A stretch of 64,000 nucleotides of DNA, taken from positions 17,997,501 to 18,061,500 of the forward strand of contig NC_085121.1 in assembly GCF_030269925.1 (NCBI RefSeq), in the 5' to 3' direction. This stretch comes from Bombyx mori (lineage: Eukaryota; Arthropoda; Insecta; Lepidoptera; Bombycidae). Of this stretch, positions 33,737 to 44,360 are shown in pieces (position 1 is the first letter of the stretch; each line of letters starts with the position of its first letter). The position numbers and the translations under genes were made by a program. The notes under the pieces were generated by a model that made no database searches, was not told where the DNA came from, and was given only the letters and a program-made list of their open reading frames with translations.

Positions 33737-34468
33737 TACTACCTAATTGTTTTATTAAGTACATAGTTCGTGAGCACGCTTTGATAATAACAAGCACTAC
33801 ATCCCCTGGTCCCGCGAGATCTTCTACTAGCCTACTACTACCTCTTATAATTCAAGTGGTGATTGAGCAGGTTAGACGCCATGTGAATGTTACCCTTCTT
33901 GAGACACGTAATAAACTAATCAATTGTAAGGGTAATACTCATATCTAACAATTTCTGAATTAAAACAGCTTTTGTAAGCACTACAATAAAAAGCTTAGAT
34001 AAGCTTCAACGTTTTTATATACAGTTCGACTCCGATGGGAGAGCTCTGGCGACTTTGTCCTATCCCATAAGGTTTCACAACAATTTTTAATAACAAAGTT
34101 GCAATAACCTCCTTCGACCTTAGCTTAAAGAAAATCGCAATTCTTAGCCAAAGTTCGTTGACTTATTTAGCTCTAATATTGTAGTATAATATAAAAAAAT
34201 CAATCGTAAACTGCACGCATTGTGTTAGCCAACGCTGCACGCAATAGTTTGCGTTATAAATATCAGAAGGAAAAAAAAACGTCATTATAAAAGGTATGAT
34301 TGGTCTCGGCTGCCAAGTGCGCGTCCTTGAGGGGTTTTCGCAAAATATCTTGTGAAGCCCGATTGCGCGGGTCGTCGGCCCGAAGCCGGGGCGGGACTCA
34401 GGGCTGACCCTCACACGATAAAACTTTAATTCGTTTCAGTATTTAACCACAGCCTCTTTCTTGCACAC
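33737..34468. other. No gene seen
   Basis: AT-rich, apart from a GC-rich patch at about 34300-34410 that I cannot assign. Confidence 0.4.
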
Positions 34469-34503
34469 CTTTTTTTTCCTACCTAAGCTGATAGTCTTGA
34501 TGA
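34469..34503 (-). repeat. Family F repeat, end only
   Basis: Only the poly-T/CCTACCTAAGCTGATAGTC end is present. Confidence 0.5.
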
Positions 34504-34859
34504 TAATATCAATTAAGTGTTAAAACCTTTTTGTAGTTAATTGTGTACATTCACTCAGTTCTTTCCTCTACTTTCTCACCCAACTGCCTCTAAAAAAGGA
34601 TAGTGTGCTTCGATTATATGATCCTGCGTTGCCCCAGTAGGCACTGCAGCTGCGGACTATAACTTAAAAAGTTAAGCTGCATTAAAATAAGCGCTATATT
34701 GACCTGTCGTTTTTATTACGGCAATGATGTAGGTTATTTTATTGAGGATATGACGCAAGTAGGAGAGAGTATCCGAATCTAGTAATGGGATTAAGGACAC
34801 CTTAGTGTTAACTTTAATGAGCCACGGTTACCATTCGCCTTAATACCGTATAGTCGTGG

Positions 34860-34943
34860 GTTTTTTTTCTTGGTTTAAAGGCACACGAGCATAAGGCGTA
34901 TTTGGTGGTCAATGGTTACCGTCACTCATAGACACCAGCAACC
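34860..34943 (-). mobile_element. CR1/Jockey-like tail, decayed
   Basis: 'cacacgagcataaggcgtat' and 'ggttaccgtcactcatagac' match the tail with changes. Confidence 0.55.
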
Positions 34944-34970
34944 TTTTTAAATTTTGATTATCTATAGTAA

Positions 34971-35220
34971 TATTATAAAGCTGAAGAGTTTGTTTGTTTG
35001 AACGCGCTATTCTTAGGAACTACTGGTCCGATTTGAAAATTTCTTTCAGTGTTAGATAGCCCATTTATCGAGAAAGGCTATAGGCTGTATAACATCACGA
35101 TAAGATAAGAACACCAATAAATAATTTTTCAAAATATTTTCACTTTTCTACGTAACTGAAAAAATTTAGCGTATGCCAAAGTAACTATTCCACGGAGACG
35201 GAGTCGCGGGAAAAAGCTAT
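34971..35220 (+). mobile_element. Helitron-like element, family C
   Basis: Starts TCTATAGTAATATTATAAAG after A. It includes 'aactactggtccgatttgaa' and ends 'gcgggaaaaagctat', where the usual CTAG has become CTAT. Confidence 0.65.
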
Positions 35221-35518
35221 TCTCATATAAAACAATCCAACGTTTCTTACGTCCGTACCCTGAGTTCGGACGGTGGCAGCCCTGGGACCGCATGTCGCAA
35301 GAAAACATTGGTTCGAAACGAATAACAAAAAAATCTATTTGCAATATCGAATTGCATTCCGAACGTGACCGCTGCGACAATTCTGGACGAAATATCTCTC
35401 ACCCACCACGATATTTAAAGACTCGCAAATATTTTCAAATATGATACATTTTTAAAAATAATTATATTACTTTGGGTTCATTAAGCTGACGAGCTTGAAA
35501 GTTAATAAATAAAATTTA

Positions 35519-35618
35519 ACAGCAGCTCGACTCCGCCCCTCGCATTGCTGAAGTCCATGGGCGATGGTAAACACTCACCATCAGGCTGGCCGTATGCTCG
35601 TACAAGAGCAATAAAAAT
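35519..35618 (+). mobile_element. CR1/Jockey-like 3' tail
   Basis: Contains 'cattgctgaagtccatgggc' and ACTCACCATCAGGCTGGCCG, ending in 'gagcaataaaaata'. Confidence 0.8.
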
Positions 35619-35819
35619 AATACAGACATCAATCAGTCAATCTATTCGTAGGCTTATTCATGTTCAGTTAGTGTACAACTAGTCTGATAAAATAAAAATA
35701 AACTTCATAAAATACAGTTGAAGTTGAAACTAGCTTCAGAATTAATGATATATGTACGAAATATAAAAAATATCACAAACACACACGCAACAAAAAAAAT
35801 GTGAGCCGTCACGGGACGC

Positions 35820-36095
35820 CTTTTTTTTTTTTTTTTAACGCTGGGGAATCCATTTACGGATACCCGGTCGAGGGGGGTAACGGACCGGGTTATGTCGGAC
35901 TCCGGCGCCTCCTGAGAGGAAGAAGGGGAGAAGAGAAGAGCCGAGGTCCTTCACCTCCCCCAATTTCTCACAGGAGACTACGCCTTGAAAAAGGCGCGCG
36001 AAGCACTTGCCCCGCAGAACGACTACCGACTAAACCCCATCGAGCCCCACCACTCCGACTCCACGAAACCCACGGTACCGCACAGTGTGCGCCGA
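35820..36095 (-). mobile_element. R1-clade non-LTR 3' UTR, severely 5'-truncated
   Basis: Poly-T then 'aacgctggggaatccattta' and 'ataagtcgg'-type blocks that match, inverted, the 3' UTR of the R1-like element at 43303-44233, including GGTACCGCACA near 36075. No coding sequence is retained. Confidence 0.8.
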
Positions 36096-36098
36096 GCA

Positions 36099-36484
36099 GA
36101 TGTGAAACATCGACATTATTTTGTAAAAGTAATATGCAGAAAAGAACAGATTGTGATAGGAACTAAATATGTCATAATGATAAAATAAAATATTACGAAA
36201 AAATAATTTTTTTTCAAGTAAAACACAGGTTATGTGTACTGTAGTAAACAACACTGTATACACTACGGAGTATACACTATAGGTATCCGAGCTCAGTGTA
36301 GCGAGAGAGATGGCTTAACGCCGGATCGAGTGGGAGAGAATCGCACAGTCGATTGCGCATGGCGACGCGTCGCCACACCGTACACACTACTGCATATAGA
36401 CTGTATATATATATACCATCATATAGCGGCATGCGTCGCCACGCCAGAAATCGGTTTTACGTGCGGCTATAGATGTTTCACATC
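36099..36484. repeat. Region bounded by 13-bp inverted repeats with internal palindrome
   Basis: GATGTGAAACATC (36099-36111) and its exact inverse GATGTTTCACATC (36472-36484) bracket a segment with the perfect 14-bp palindrome GGCGACGCGTCGCC (36361-36374). Its nature is unknown. Confidence 0.4.
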
Positions 36485-38154
36485 AAAAACCTCACAAAGT
36501 GCTCGGGATGTTATTACGGGTTTTTAGTTTTTTAATGACGAAGTAGTAACATCTTGTAAACAAACCACAGGATGTTTGCAGATTTTTCAAAATTTTCACA
36601 GGTCTAGTATAATAGTGTTCTAGCGCACACGGGTTGATACCACCGTTCTGACTATATACGCAGCGAACCTAGCATATATTGCGGTTCGAGGAGTGAGATA
36701 AAGTAATTCAGCACTCGACTTACCTCAAGGTGGAACTTATAGGCATGTGCTGTGTTTACGAGCTCCGATAATCCCTTCGCTCCAGGGTTAAGGTATTATC
36801 ACCCATCCATACTGATAAAAAGCGAATCATTAAATGATATACGTACAGCTTGGCCCCAGTCCGATGGCTGAGTGAATGAACCCTTCAAGAGTCATTGGGC
36901 CAAGTCCGTCTTTGTCCAGAGAAAATAATTTTCAACTATCATATTCAAAATGATTTGGTGACGTTGTTTTAATATATGACGATACTTCGTGGCCGCCACG
37001 CCACTAACTATGATAATAAGCTGATTATTTTTCGATGGATAAAGTGAAAACTGTGCCTATGCCAAGTTAACGTCAGATGCCAAGTTGTTGCCTCGACTCA
37101 AATCCTTATTCCTGTATCTCGAATAACTTAATTAGTCGCTGAGGAGATTCCGCAGGCGCGTGTCCATTTTTCTGACGAGACACTTAAGTACTTGACACAA
37201 GTTCCCGAACGACTTCCACGATAAAGAAAGAAAAGAAATGACGGTAAACCTCAAATATGCAAACTTTATAGTTTTGATACAGGATCCCGCGTGTTTTCGC
37301 ATTTACGTTGTTGAGGTCCATGGGCTCCGGTAGCAGCTTAATGTTTAATAGGAATTTAGCATTGTCCCATAACCCTACCCGACACTTCGAAATACAAAAT
37401 CAATGTCCCGAATTGTCGCCTTTGTCGATCGAAAGACATATAAGAAGACTATATTTTAGATGTATGAGGAAATAGACCTGCCCACATTTATGCACCACCA
37501 CCGTAGACGCGGTGCGTGTCTGTGCGCCTACCGGTATCGCCTGCCAGCAACTGTCCACATTTTGCAGCTCGAAATTACTCTCAGAGTTTGTAGAAATGAG
37601 TGAAAGTCGCCTTTTTTCGGTTGATCTTAAGCAGTGAGTGGGACGCGAACGTTGAGCCAAATATCACGTACGACAAGAATGATTTGTTGCGCTAGGCGGG
37701 TAGGCATATCTGGTGGTTAGTGGTTAGCCAAGCCCATCGAAATCGCTTCGCAAATGCCGCCACTCACTGATATGATCTGGATTGTACTGGTTTTAGCTGG
37801 TTCGGACTGCTCTGCGGCAGATGAAGGTGGAACGGTAAATCCAAAAAATATGGGCAGGCTTTATTTGTATTACACGAAGGTTTCTCGACTTCATCATGAT
37901 ACCCCTGGACTTTTGATTTCATTATCGGCTTTTATGTAGCCACACATTTGTGAATTGAATATAGGCGAGCTCACGGTCAACCTAATTGCAGCATAGCAAC
38001 ACAAATAAAATGTCGTCTTCAAACTTCAGATAACAGTTCGAAGTCTCAACTATAGCAACTTGGGCATTAGAGGTCAGATGTCAAGTTGTAATTAATACGA
38101 AGGCACCGTTGATAGATTTTGTTAAATATTAATCTAATAGAGCCCCAAGAACGT
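36485..38154. other. Mostly unassigned; old Bm1 traces
   Basis: Apart from the Bm1 relic at 37145-37345 and faint Bm1/CR1 traces near 37685-37770, I see no feature. Confidence 0.4.
37145..37345 (+). mobile_element. Old Bm1 relic including the post-tRNA region
   Basis: 'gattccgcaggcgcgtgtcc', 'cgaacgacttccacgataaa' and 'catgggctccggtagcagct' match successive parts of full-length Bm1 with many changes. Confidence 0.55.
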
Positions 38155-38394
38155 TTTTTTTTTATTGCTTAGATGGGTAGACGAGCTTACAGCCCACCTG
38201 GTGTTAAGTGGTTACTAGAGTCCATAGACATGTACAACGTAAATACCGCCACGCACCTTGAGATTGAGTTCTAAAATGTCAGTATAATTACAACGGCTGC
38301 CCCACCCTTCAAACCGAAACGCATTACTGCTTCACGGCAGAAATAGACAGGGCGGTGGTACCTACCCGCGCGGACTCACAACAGGTCCTACCAC
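38155..38394 (-). mobile_element. Bm1 SINE, 5'-truncated
   Basis: Well preserved from the poly-T end to CAGGTCCTACCACCA. Possible imperfect target duplication around AAGAACG/AAGAACC. Confidence 0.85.
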
Positions 38395-39836
38395 CACGTT
38401 CTAAGAAGAACCAATTTGCATAGTGTAGATTCGAACTTTGGTCTTCGTTTATCTTCAGTCCGGGTCGCGTGATAGCGTCGCTGCAGAGTCAGACGGGCAG
38501 GCGTGGGCTGGCCGCCCTACTGCTAGTTCACATCCGCATTCAATTCTTGAGGTAGGTTTTAAACTCGTGCTCGAGCGATCAAACAGAAGCGAACCATTCT
38601 AGTGAATCAGCACCGTGAAAATCGAAAACCGGTTCTCTGTCGGCCGGCTTCCGAACGTGCGCCGATGGGTCAAGGTTGCTATTTGAATCACGACAACAAC
38701 GTCGCTTACGACCTGTCGCTTGTGAGTATCGCCTTACGCCACTGACACACTTCGTCGGCAATACCGTTAGACGGCCCTGTTCCGAGTGAGCCTATCTCTT
38801 TCACTCTCGTTTGAGTGAGCGCTTTTTGTCTCTGTCGTCAAGCGACAATTTTTCGATACGGGCGCCTCGTGTGGGTTCGACCCAAAAATTAATTTTCGTG
38901 ATAAGTTTCTTTGATTTTTTTTTTCTGTGACAACGTAGTTGTTGAGGTCCGGACCGACTAGTCGGTCAGTGGGTCGCGTGACTTACCCAGTTAATCCGAC
39001 CTCAACAGATCGGATTAATGCGATTTATAAAAAGATTTATGGTAAAAGTGAAATCGTAATGTTTCCGTGGACTATTTTAATATTTATTTTAATTATATTG
39101 GCGTTTCTGTCTCTTATTATTTTTACAAAATTATAGTGCATCATTTCGTGTCTTATAAATATCTAGAAAAAAAAACACTCAATTTACTGCTCTTGGGTGT
39201 ATTAGAGAAATAAAAAGTTTTAGCTCTCCTAATGCCCGTATCTTTAGACGTTTCGTAAAATAGTCCTCCACTCTTAACTCATCCGATGTTGCTTGAGAAT
39301 TCCCTCCAAACTTACTCGAGTTTGGTATTTTTAGTCGACCATTACAATATTCCTCATCTGTCCTCGAGTGAGGTAATAATGATGAAAATTTGATCAAGCT
39401 AGCATCAAACCCATAGAGTTCTGTAGTCTATGGTCATTGTTTAATGTCAAAGTCAAGCTGCCGCTGTCTGTTTGACACTAGATGAACTTGTTTGATGTTT
39501 TTGTTGCTGTGTTATTCGTAAATATGTGTGCGTGCGGTAAATCTGAAAGTGTATTATTTATTTTCTAACCTATTATTATTTTAGATTTCGGATCCGGCTT
39601 TGTATTTTTATTCGCCGCTTTTGTGTGATTTTGGTTGCATCGTGTTGTTGAAGTGCTTTTCCACAACCACCAGTTTATTATTATATAAATAAAACTTATA
39701 ATCGCATTGACTTTATTTATCAGGTAGTAAGCAAAATATGTCTCATAGGTAGGTAAATAAAATAAAGAGTTTCAAATGTCTAACCTCGAACTAGTTACTT
39801 TATTAATAAATATTATCAAACTTAAATTATCAAAAT
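38395..39836. other. Unassigned; palindrome and hydrophobic small ORF
   Basis: Contains the perfect 16-bp palindrome GACCGACTAGTCGGTC (38952-38967) between inverted GTTGAGGTC (38941-38949) and GACCTCAAC (38998-39006). A frame ending at 39136 has a 25-residue hydrophobic end from ATG 39059 (WTILIFILIILAFLSLII), a predicted membrane segment. No family is recognised. Confidence 0.35.
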
Positions 39837-39948
39837 ACGCGGGAATCATGCACAGATCCAGGCCATTGCACAACAATATCATATATTTCCATTTGCGGTC
39901 CACATACTATTTGGACATTGATAGAAAACCAGCCTTGAGGAACATTCA
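39837..39948 (-). pseudogene. PIF/Harbinger transposase fragment
   Basis: The translation contains SINVQIVCGPQMEIYDIVVQ followed by WPGSVHDSRVF. This is the conserved segment around the second catalytic Asp of the DDE nuclease in HARBI1/PIF transposases (family knowledge). Only about 40 residues survive. Confidence 0.7.
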
Positions 39949-40663
39949 AGGTACGTCGCGACGTACCTTGACTTGACAGTTCGCCTACTTCACTCCGGTT
40001 AGGAAATTTTTCCAAGGACGTTTGAGTGGAGTTTATTTTTACGACTAATCATACCAAAACGCGCGTTGGAGGTTGAGTCGAGTCGAGTTAAGCTCGTGTA
40101 AGCGACTAAAGATACGGGTGTAAATCTCCCTCGATAGGGGTTCTTACTATTCTATAATAAAACGAACTAAGATCGTAACTAATGGTTGTTTTGTGACCCA
40201 CATAACCAAGAACCATTGATGCCGACACATCAGCGCCGCACACAAATAGAGGTTTCCCTGTCCTCACAATAGTTCTCAATGGTGGAATGAAAAAAAAAAA
40301 CAATTTTTTTTTTTTTTTTTAAATATGTAGGAAATGTTGCATTTCAAAATACCGCCGCTTTTGACTAATTTTCTGTTATATTTGAAAAACAAAACAATTG
40401 AAATCGGGTAGAACAAATGAAGAGAACCCAGATTCTACTACCTCCCCAGGTTTAATTATACAAAACAACGACACCCAGTAAATTCAAAACATTACGTCCA
40501 TAAAATCCGTAAGCACCAAGACAAAGGTTCGGCGAACAATAAAACGATTTTCGTTTAACTGATCTATAAAATAATAAAAGTACAGTTAAAATTGTTTTCA
40601 CCCGTTTCCAATGGTTTTTGCGGCGGCCCGTTTCAACCTTTGTAAATATTTGTCGAACTGTTA
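39949..40663. other. No gene seen
   Basis: AT-rich. An A10/T16 double tract lies at about 40290-40320. Confidence 0.45.
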
Positions 40664-41097
40664 ACTTTTTTTTTCTCTACCTATGATGATAGCCTTGAGA
40701 GGATATATTAACTTCTCCTTGATGTGTAGGTGAGCTCACGGGGCTTCCCATTTCGAGAAGGGGGCACTACATGAGAACCCTTTTTTCGTGGCCGCTGGAA
40801 ATTACATACCCGATCCTGTAGACCGAATGGTAAACAGTCGACATCGCCCAAAGCACGCCATTACGGATCCTCCTGATCCATTAACGGTGCTTTTAGGTAC
40901 CATAAGCACTGGTCACCGTCCTGGTCGAATCCGTCGCTTGCGACGAAGGGCTCGACGAGCGAATTAACTCAGAGACACAGCCCACTGAGTTTCTCGCCGG
41001 ATCTTCTCAGTGGGTCGCGTTTCCGATCCGGTGGTAGATTCTGCGAAGCACTGCTCTTGCTAGGGCCAGTGTTAGCACCACTCCGGTTTGAGTTGAT
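40664..41097. repeat. Two family F copies in opposite orientation
   Basis: 40664-40745 reads on the minus strand (poly-T, 'cctatgatgatagccttgag'). From about 40780 to 41097 a longer copy reads on the + strand ('gcttgcgacgaagggctcga', 'gggtcgcgtttccgatccgg', 'tgcgaagcactgctcttgct') and stops before the terminal tract. Confidence 0.65.
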
Positions 41098-41157
41098 CAG
41101 AGCAATTTTCGTAAATAGGGGTACAAAGTTTTTGCTTCGCGTATTAATATATAGATA
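41098..41157 (-). mobile_element. Helitron-like family B, 5' fragment
   Basis: 'gcaattttcgtaaatagggg' through TTAATATATAGATA matches the 5' end of the family B copies. Confidence 0.65.
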
Positions 41158-41787
41158 ATATTTACATGCGGGAAAGTGGTGATGTTCATGTTTATATGAT
41201 CGTGTTCGTCTATAATCCGTGAGCAGAAAGAGGCGCAGTTTTTTTGTAGCTCCCATTGTGTAATTTCCACATTTCGAAATTCCCAAATTTATTTATTTAT
41301 TTTCTAAAATAAAACATATGCAAATGTGGAACAGAAAACGTTTGTCATTATAAAATCATGCATACAAACAATATACAGTTCAAAATTGTTATAATGAACC
41401 CTATTTCTTGGAATTTCTCAAAAGAACGTCTTGTACATTTTGTTTGTTTCGATTGTAATGTAAATAGTGGAACGTTTTTGATAAATAGTCCCGTGTCTTG
41501 GTTTTTAGTATTTTATGGGCTACTTTGGTTAAGCGTAAGTGAGCTGAGGCCTTCCGAACTGCACCAAGCTCTTGATGTACAAGTAGGTATAATTAAAGGA
41601 TCTTAGTCAAAATTTAATACATTCACATTCCTTATTTATACTAAGGTGCCTACAAATTCTCTGTTAGCAAGATACGTTTGTTATTATTTTTTATCATTTG
41701 TAACAAACGTGGCGAAATATTAAATTTAAACATTACAATATATGGACTCGAGAAAAGCTTCAACAAGGACGTCATTTATTATTTAAA
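41158..41787. other. No feature seen
   Basis: AT-rich DNA; an 82-codon + frame at 41358-41606 has no recognisable domain. Confidence 0.4.
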
Positions 41788-42045
41788 TAGTGACGCCGCG
41801 GGGCGAAGCTATTCTAAAAAAGTAGCCTAAGCTACTCCTTATATCATCAGCTACCTATCAGTGAATGTCTCGCTAAAATCGGTCCAGCCGTTTCAGAGAT
41901 TAGCCGGAACAAACAGACAGACAAACAAAAATTGTAAAAAATGCTATTTTGGTGTATGTACCGTATTTATATTCATATGCATGTAGTAAAAAGCAGTTAT
42001 TTCAATATTACAAACAGACACTCCAATTTTATTTATATGTATAGA
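41788..42045 (-). mobile_element. Helitron-like element, family E
   Basis: On the minus strand it starts TCTATACATATAAATAAAAT, contains the inverse of 'aatcggtccagccgtttcag', and ends near the inverse of 'gacgccgcggggcgaagct'. The 3' CTAG is not preserved. Confidence 0.55.
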
Positions 42046-42106
42046 TAATAATAATTGTCAGATTTTCCAGAAGTCAATTGTATACGACTACAACAAAATA
42101 TACTTT

Positions 42107-42295
42107 TTGTTTTTTTATAAATGAGGGATTACTTGTAGCCCAGAGGCCTTTCCAGTTTCACCAGGACAGGTGGGCGAGCAAAGGCTCAGCCAGGAGAGAG
42201 GGGAGAGGGGTTGCTAACAGCTGCACGAACGCCTCCGAAGGAGACCTAGCAACTCAAGAGCAACTGCTTCGCGAATGAATCTACTACCGAATCTG
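42107..42295 (-). repeat. Repeat family G
   Basis: 'gaggcctttccagtttcacc', GGACAGGTGGGCGAGCAAAG and 'gttgctaacagctgcacgaa'. The longest copy of this family here. Confidence 0.6.
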
Positions 42296-42603
42296 AATCA
42301 CGACAAACAATATACTGTACTATGGTCACTGCAGCGTATTACGGAGGTGATGACGTCACAAACAGCGAGGACTTCCAAAAATTTGGAATACGTATAATAA
42401 AAAAATCGGCCACTTAAAATGTAGTTTTGTAACAAAAAACTTAAGGGCTCTCACATCAATCAACAGCGATCCTGCACCGGCATCCCGGGGTCATCGCACC
42501 GCATCGGGATAGCCCAGGACTCGTCACGGAAAGCTTCCAAATTTACAGTTATTTTGTTATTTAGGGCTGTGACTACAACTATTAATATTGTATTTCTTTG
42601 AAT

Positions 42604-42968
42604 TTTTTTTTTTTATTGCTTAGATTGGTGGACGAGCGCCCCGCCCACCATGGTTGCCGGAGCCCATAGACATCAACAACGTAAATGCCGCCATCTTGAG
42701 ACATGAATTGTAAGGTCTCACTTTTAACACTTTTGTAGGCATCGGCTTGGCTCTGCTCCTGGCATTGCTGAAGTCCATGGGCGACGGTAACTACTCACCA
42801 TCAGGTGGGACGTATGCTCGTCTGCTTACAAAGACAAAAAAATAAATAAATAAATAACAGTAGGTACAACGGCTACCCCACCCTTCAAACCGAAACGCAT
42901 TTATGCGCGGTAGAAATAGGCAGGGCGGTGGTACGTGCGGACTCACAAGACGTCCGACCGCCAGTAAA
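42604..42968 (-). mobile_element. Bm1 SINE split by a CR1-like tail
   Basis: The Bm1 3' half at 42604-42734 and 5' half at about 42865-42968 are separated by a + strand retrotransposon tail. Both halves are diverged, so the outer Bm1 is the older insertion. Confidence 0.8.
42735..42848 (+). mobile_element. CR1/Jockey-like 3' tail nested in Bm1
   Basis: 'gtaggcatcggcttggctct' to 'gcttacaaagacaaaaaaat', then AAATAAATAAATAAATAA. Confidence 0.85.
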
Positions 42969-43261
42969 AGTAAAGTTTGTTTTATTGCTGTTCCAATTTA
43001 CTATTGAAATAGTTTATTAAAAAATTTTAATCTAGACTGACAGCAAGGTCGGGATATAAAGACTTTATGCGATATAATTGAGCCTCTGAACTCACATCAC
43101 AAGGTGGCTCGGTTTACGTTGTGGGACCCTGTTACTACCGATACTAGATTGACAGTATGGACTCAGAAAAATAAAAACAGGTACCGCAATCGTCCCTATG
43201 TCAGCAACGGGGCAACGGGGGCAACCATGCAGTTTCAAATGGGAGACAGTACCTAATTATG

Positions 43262-44360
43262 AACTATAACTATAAATGCATTTCGCAGGGTGAGGTAGCC
43301 GTCGCACTCTCGAGGCCCTGGTGCCCGTGCTGGAGACATGGTCGGATCGGCGACACGGCGTGCTCTCCTTCCGCCTTACGCAGGTCCTCTCGGGGCATGG
43401 CTGCTTCGGGAGGTACCTGTGGAGGGTTTGCAGGAGAGAGCCACATCCGGGTTGTCACCAGTGCGGGCATCCGGATGATGACGCTCAGCACGCACTCGAA
43501 GCGTGCCCGCGTTGGGAGCACCCGCGGCGAGATCTCATCGCGGTGCTGGGGAGGGACCTCTCCTTGCGGGCTGTCATTGCCCGCATGCTAGAGGACGAGA
43601 GTTCGTGGGAGGCCATGGCCAGATTTTGCGACCTGGTCATGGCGTTCCGCGAGGCTGAGGAGCGCGAAAGGGAGTGGAATCCCTCTTCGGCTCCTCAGCG
43701 AAGAAGGCGGGGTGGGCGACGCGGGCACGATGCTCCCGTTAATCTCCCGTAGGGACTGTTGGGTACTGGGTGCGGGGGCGCCCAGTGCTCTGCTGTCGGT
43801 TCCGTGGTGAGGCGGCGCAAGGTGGCTCCTATGCGCCACTCACGGTGTCTCCTGAGACGACGTCCTGCGGGATCTTCCCGGGGATTGGATCCCGTCCTAT
43901 TGTCAGGATGGGTACCGGCGACGGCGAGCCTGCGGCGCGCATTGTGCGGTACCGTAGGTTTCGTGGAGTCGGAGTGGTGGAGCTCGATGGGGTTTAGTCG
44001 GTAGTCGGTTTTGCGGGGCGGGTCCTGCGTGGTAGACGCCGCGCAGCGCCTCGCGCGCCTTTCTCAAGGCGTAGTCTCCCGGTAGGAATTGGAAGAAGAG
44101 GACGACTTTGGTCTTCCTCTTCTCCCTCTTCTTCTCTGGAGGCGCCGGAGTCCGACATAACCCGGTCTATTACCCCTCTCGACCGGGTATCCGTAAATGG
44201 ATTCCCCAGCGTTAAAAAAAAAAAAAAAAAAAAGGGTGAGGTAGCCGTTGTACATTAAAAACTGAAACCTTACAACCCATATATCATTTACCATACCATT
44301 TACACCATAACCATTTACACCAGGTGGGCTCTGAGCTCCTCTACCCATTTAAGCAATAAA
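43262..44360 (+). mobile_element. Bm1 SINE interrupted by an R1-clade element
   Basis: The Bm1 sequence 'aaatgcatttcgca' runs into GGGTGAGGTAGCCGT at 43288, and resumes at 44234 with the same 15 bases. It ends 'cacccatttaagcaataaat'-like at about 44360. Confidence 0.75.
43303..44233 (+). mobile_element. R1-clade non-LTR retrotransposon, 5'-truncated, ORF2 C-terminus
   Basis: A frame open from 43303 to the stop at 43750-43752 encodes the ORF2 C-terminal domain: SFRLTQVLSGHGCFGRYLWR, then the zinc knuckle CHQC-x8-H-x4-C (CHQCGHPDDDAQHALEAC), then SWEAMARFCDLVMAFREAEE. This matches R1/TRAS/SART-type elements. A 480-bp GC-rich 3' UTR and A17 follow. The insertion is flanked by the 15-bp direct repeat GGGTGAGGTAGCCGT. 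The surviving frame is uninterrupted, which suggests a recent insertion. Confidence 0.85.

Noticed and set aside
38760..38850. Relation of 'tgagcctatctctttcactc' and 'cgtttgagtgagcg' to the intron element at 4041-4412
   Set aside because: Only short shared words (TTGAGTGAGCG); not enough to call the same family by eye.
43770..44004. Overlapping frames after the R1 ORF2 stop
   Set aside because: They lie in the GC-rich 3' UTR of the R1-clade element and encode nothing recognisable.
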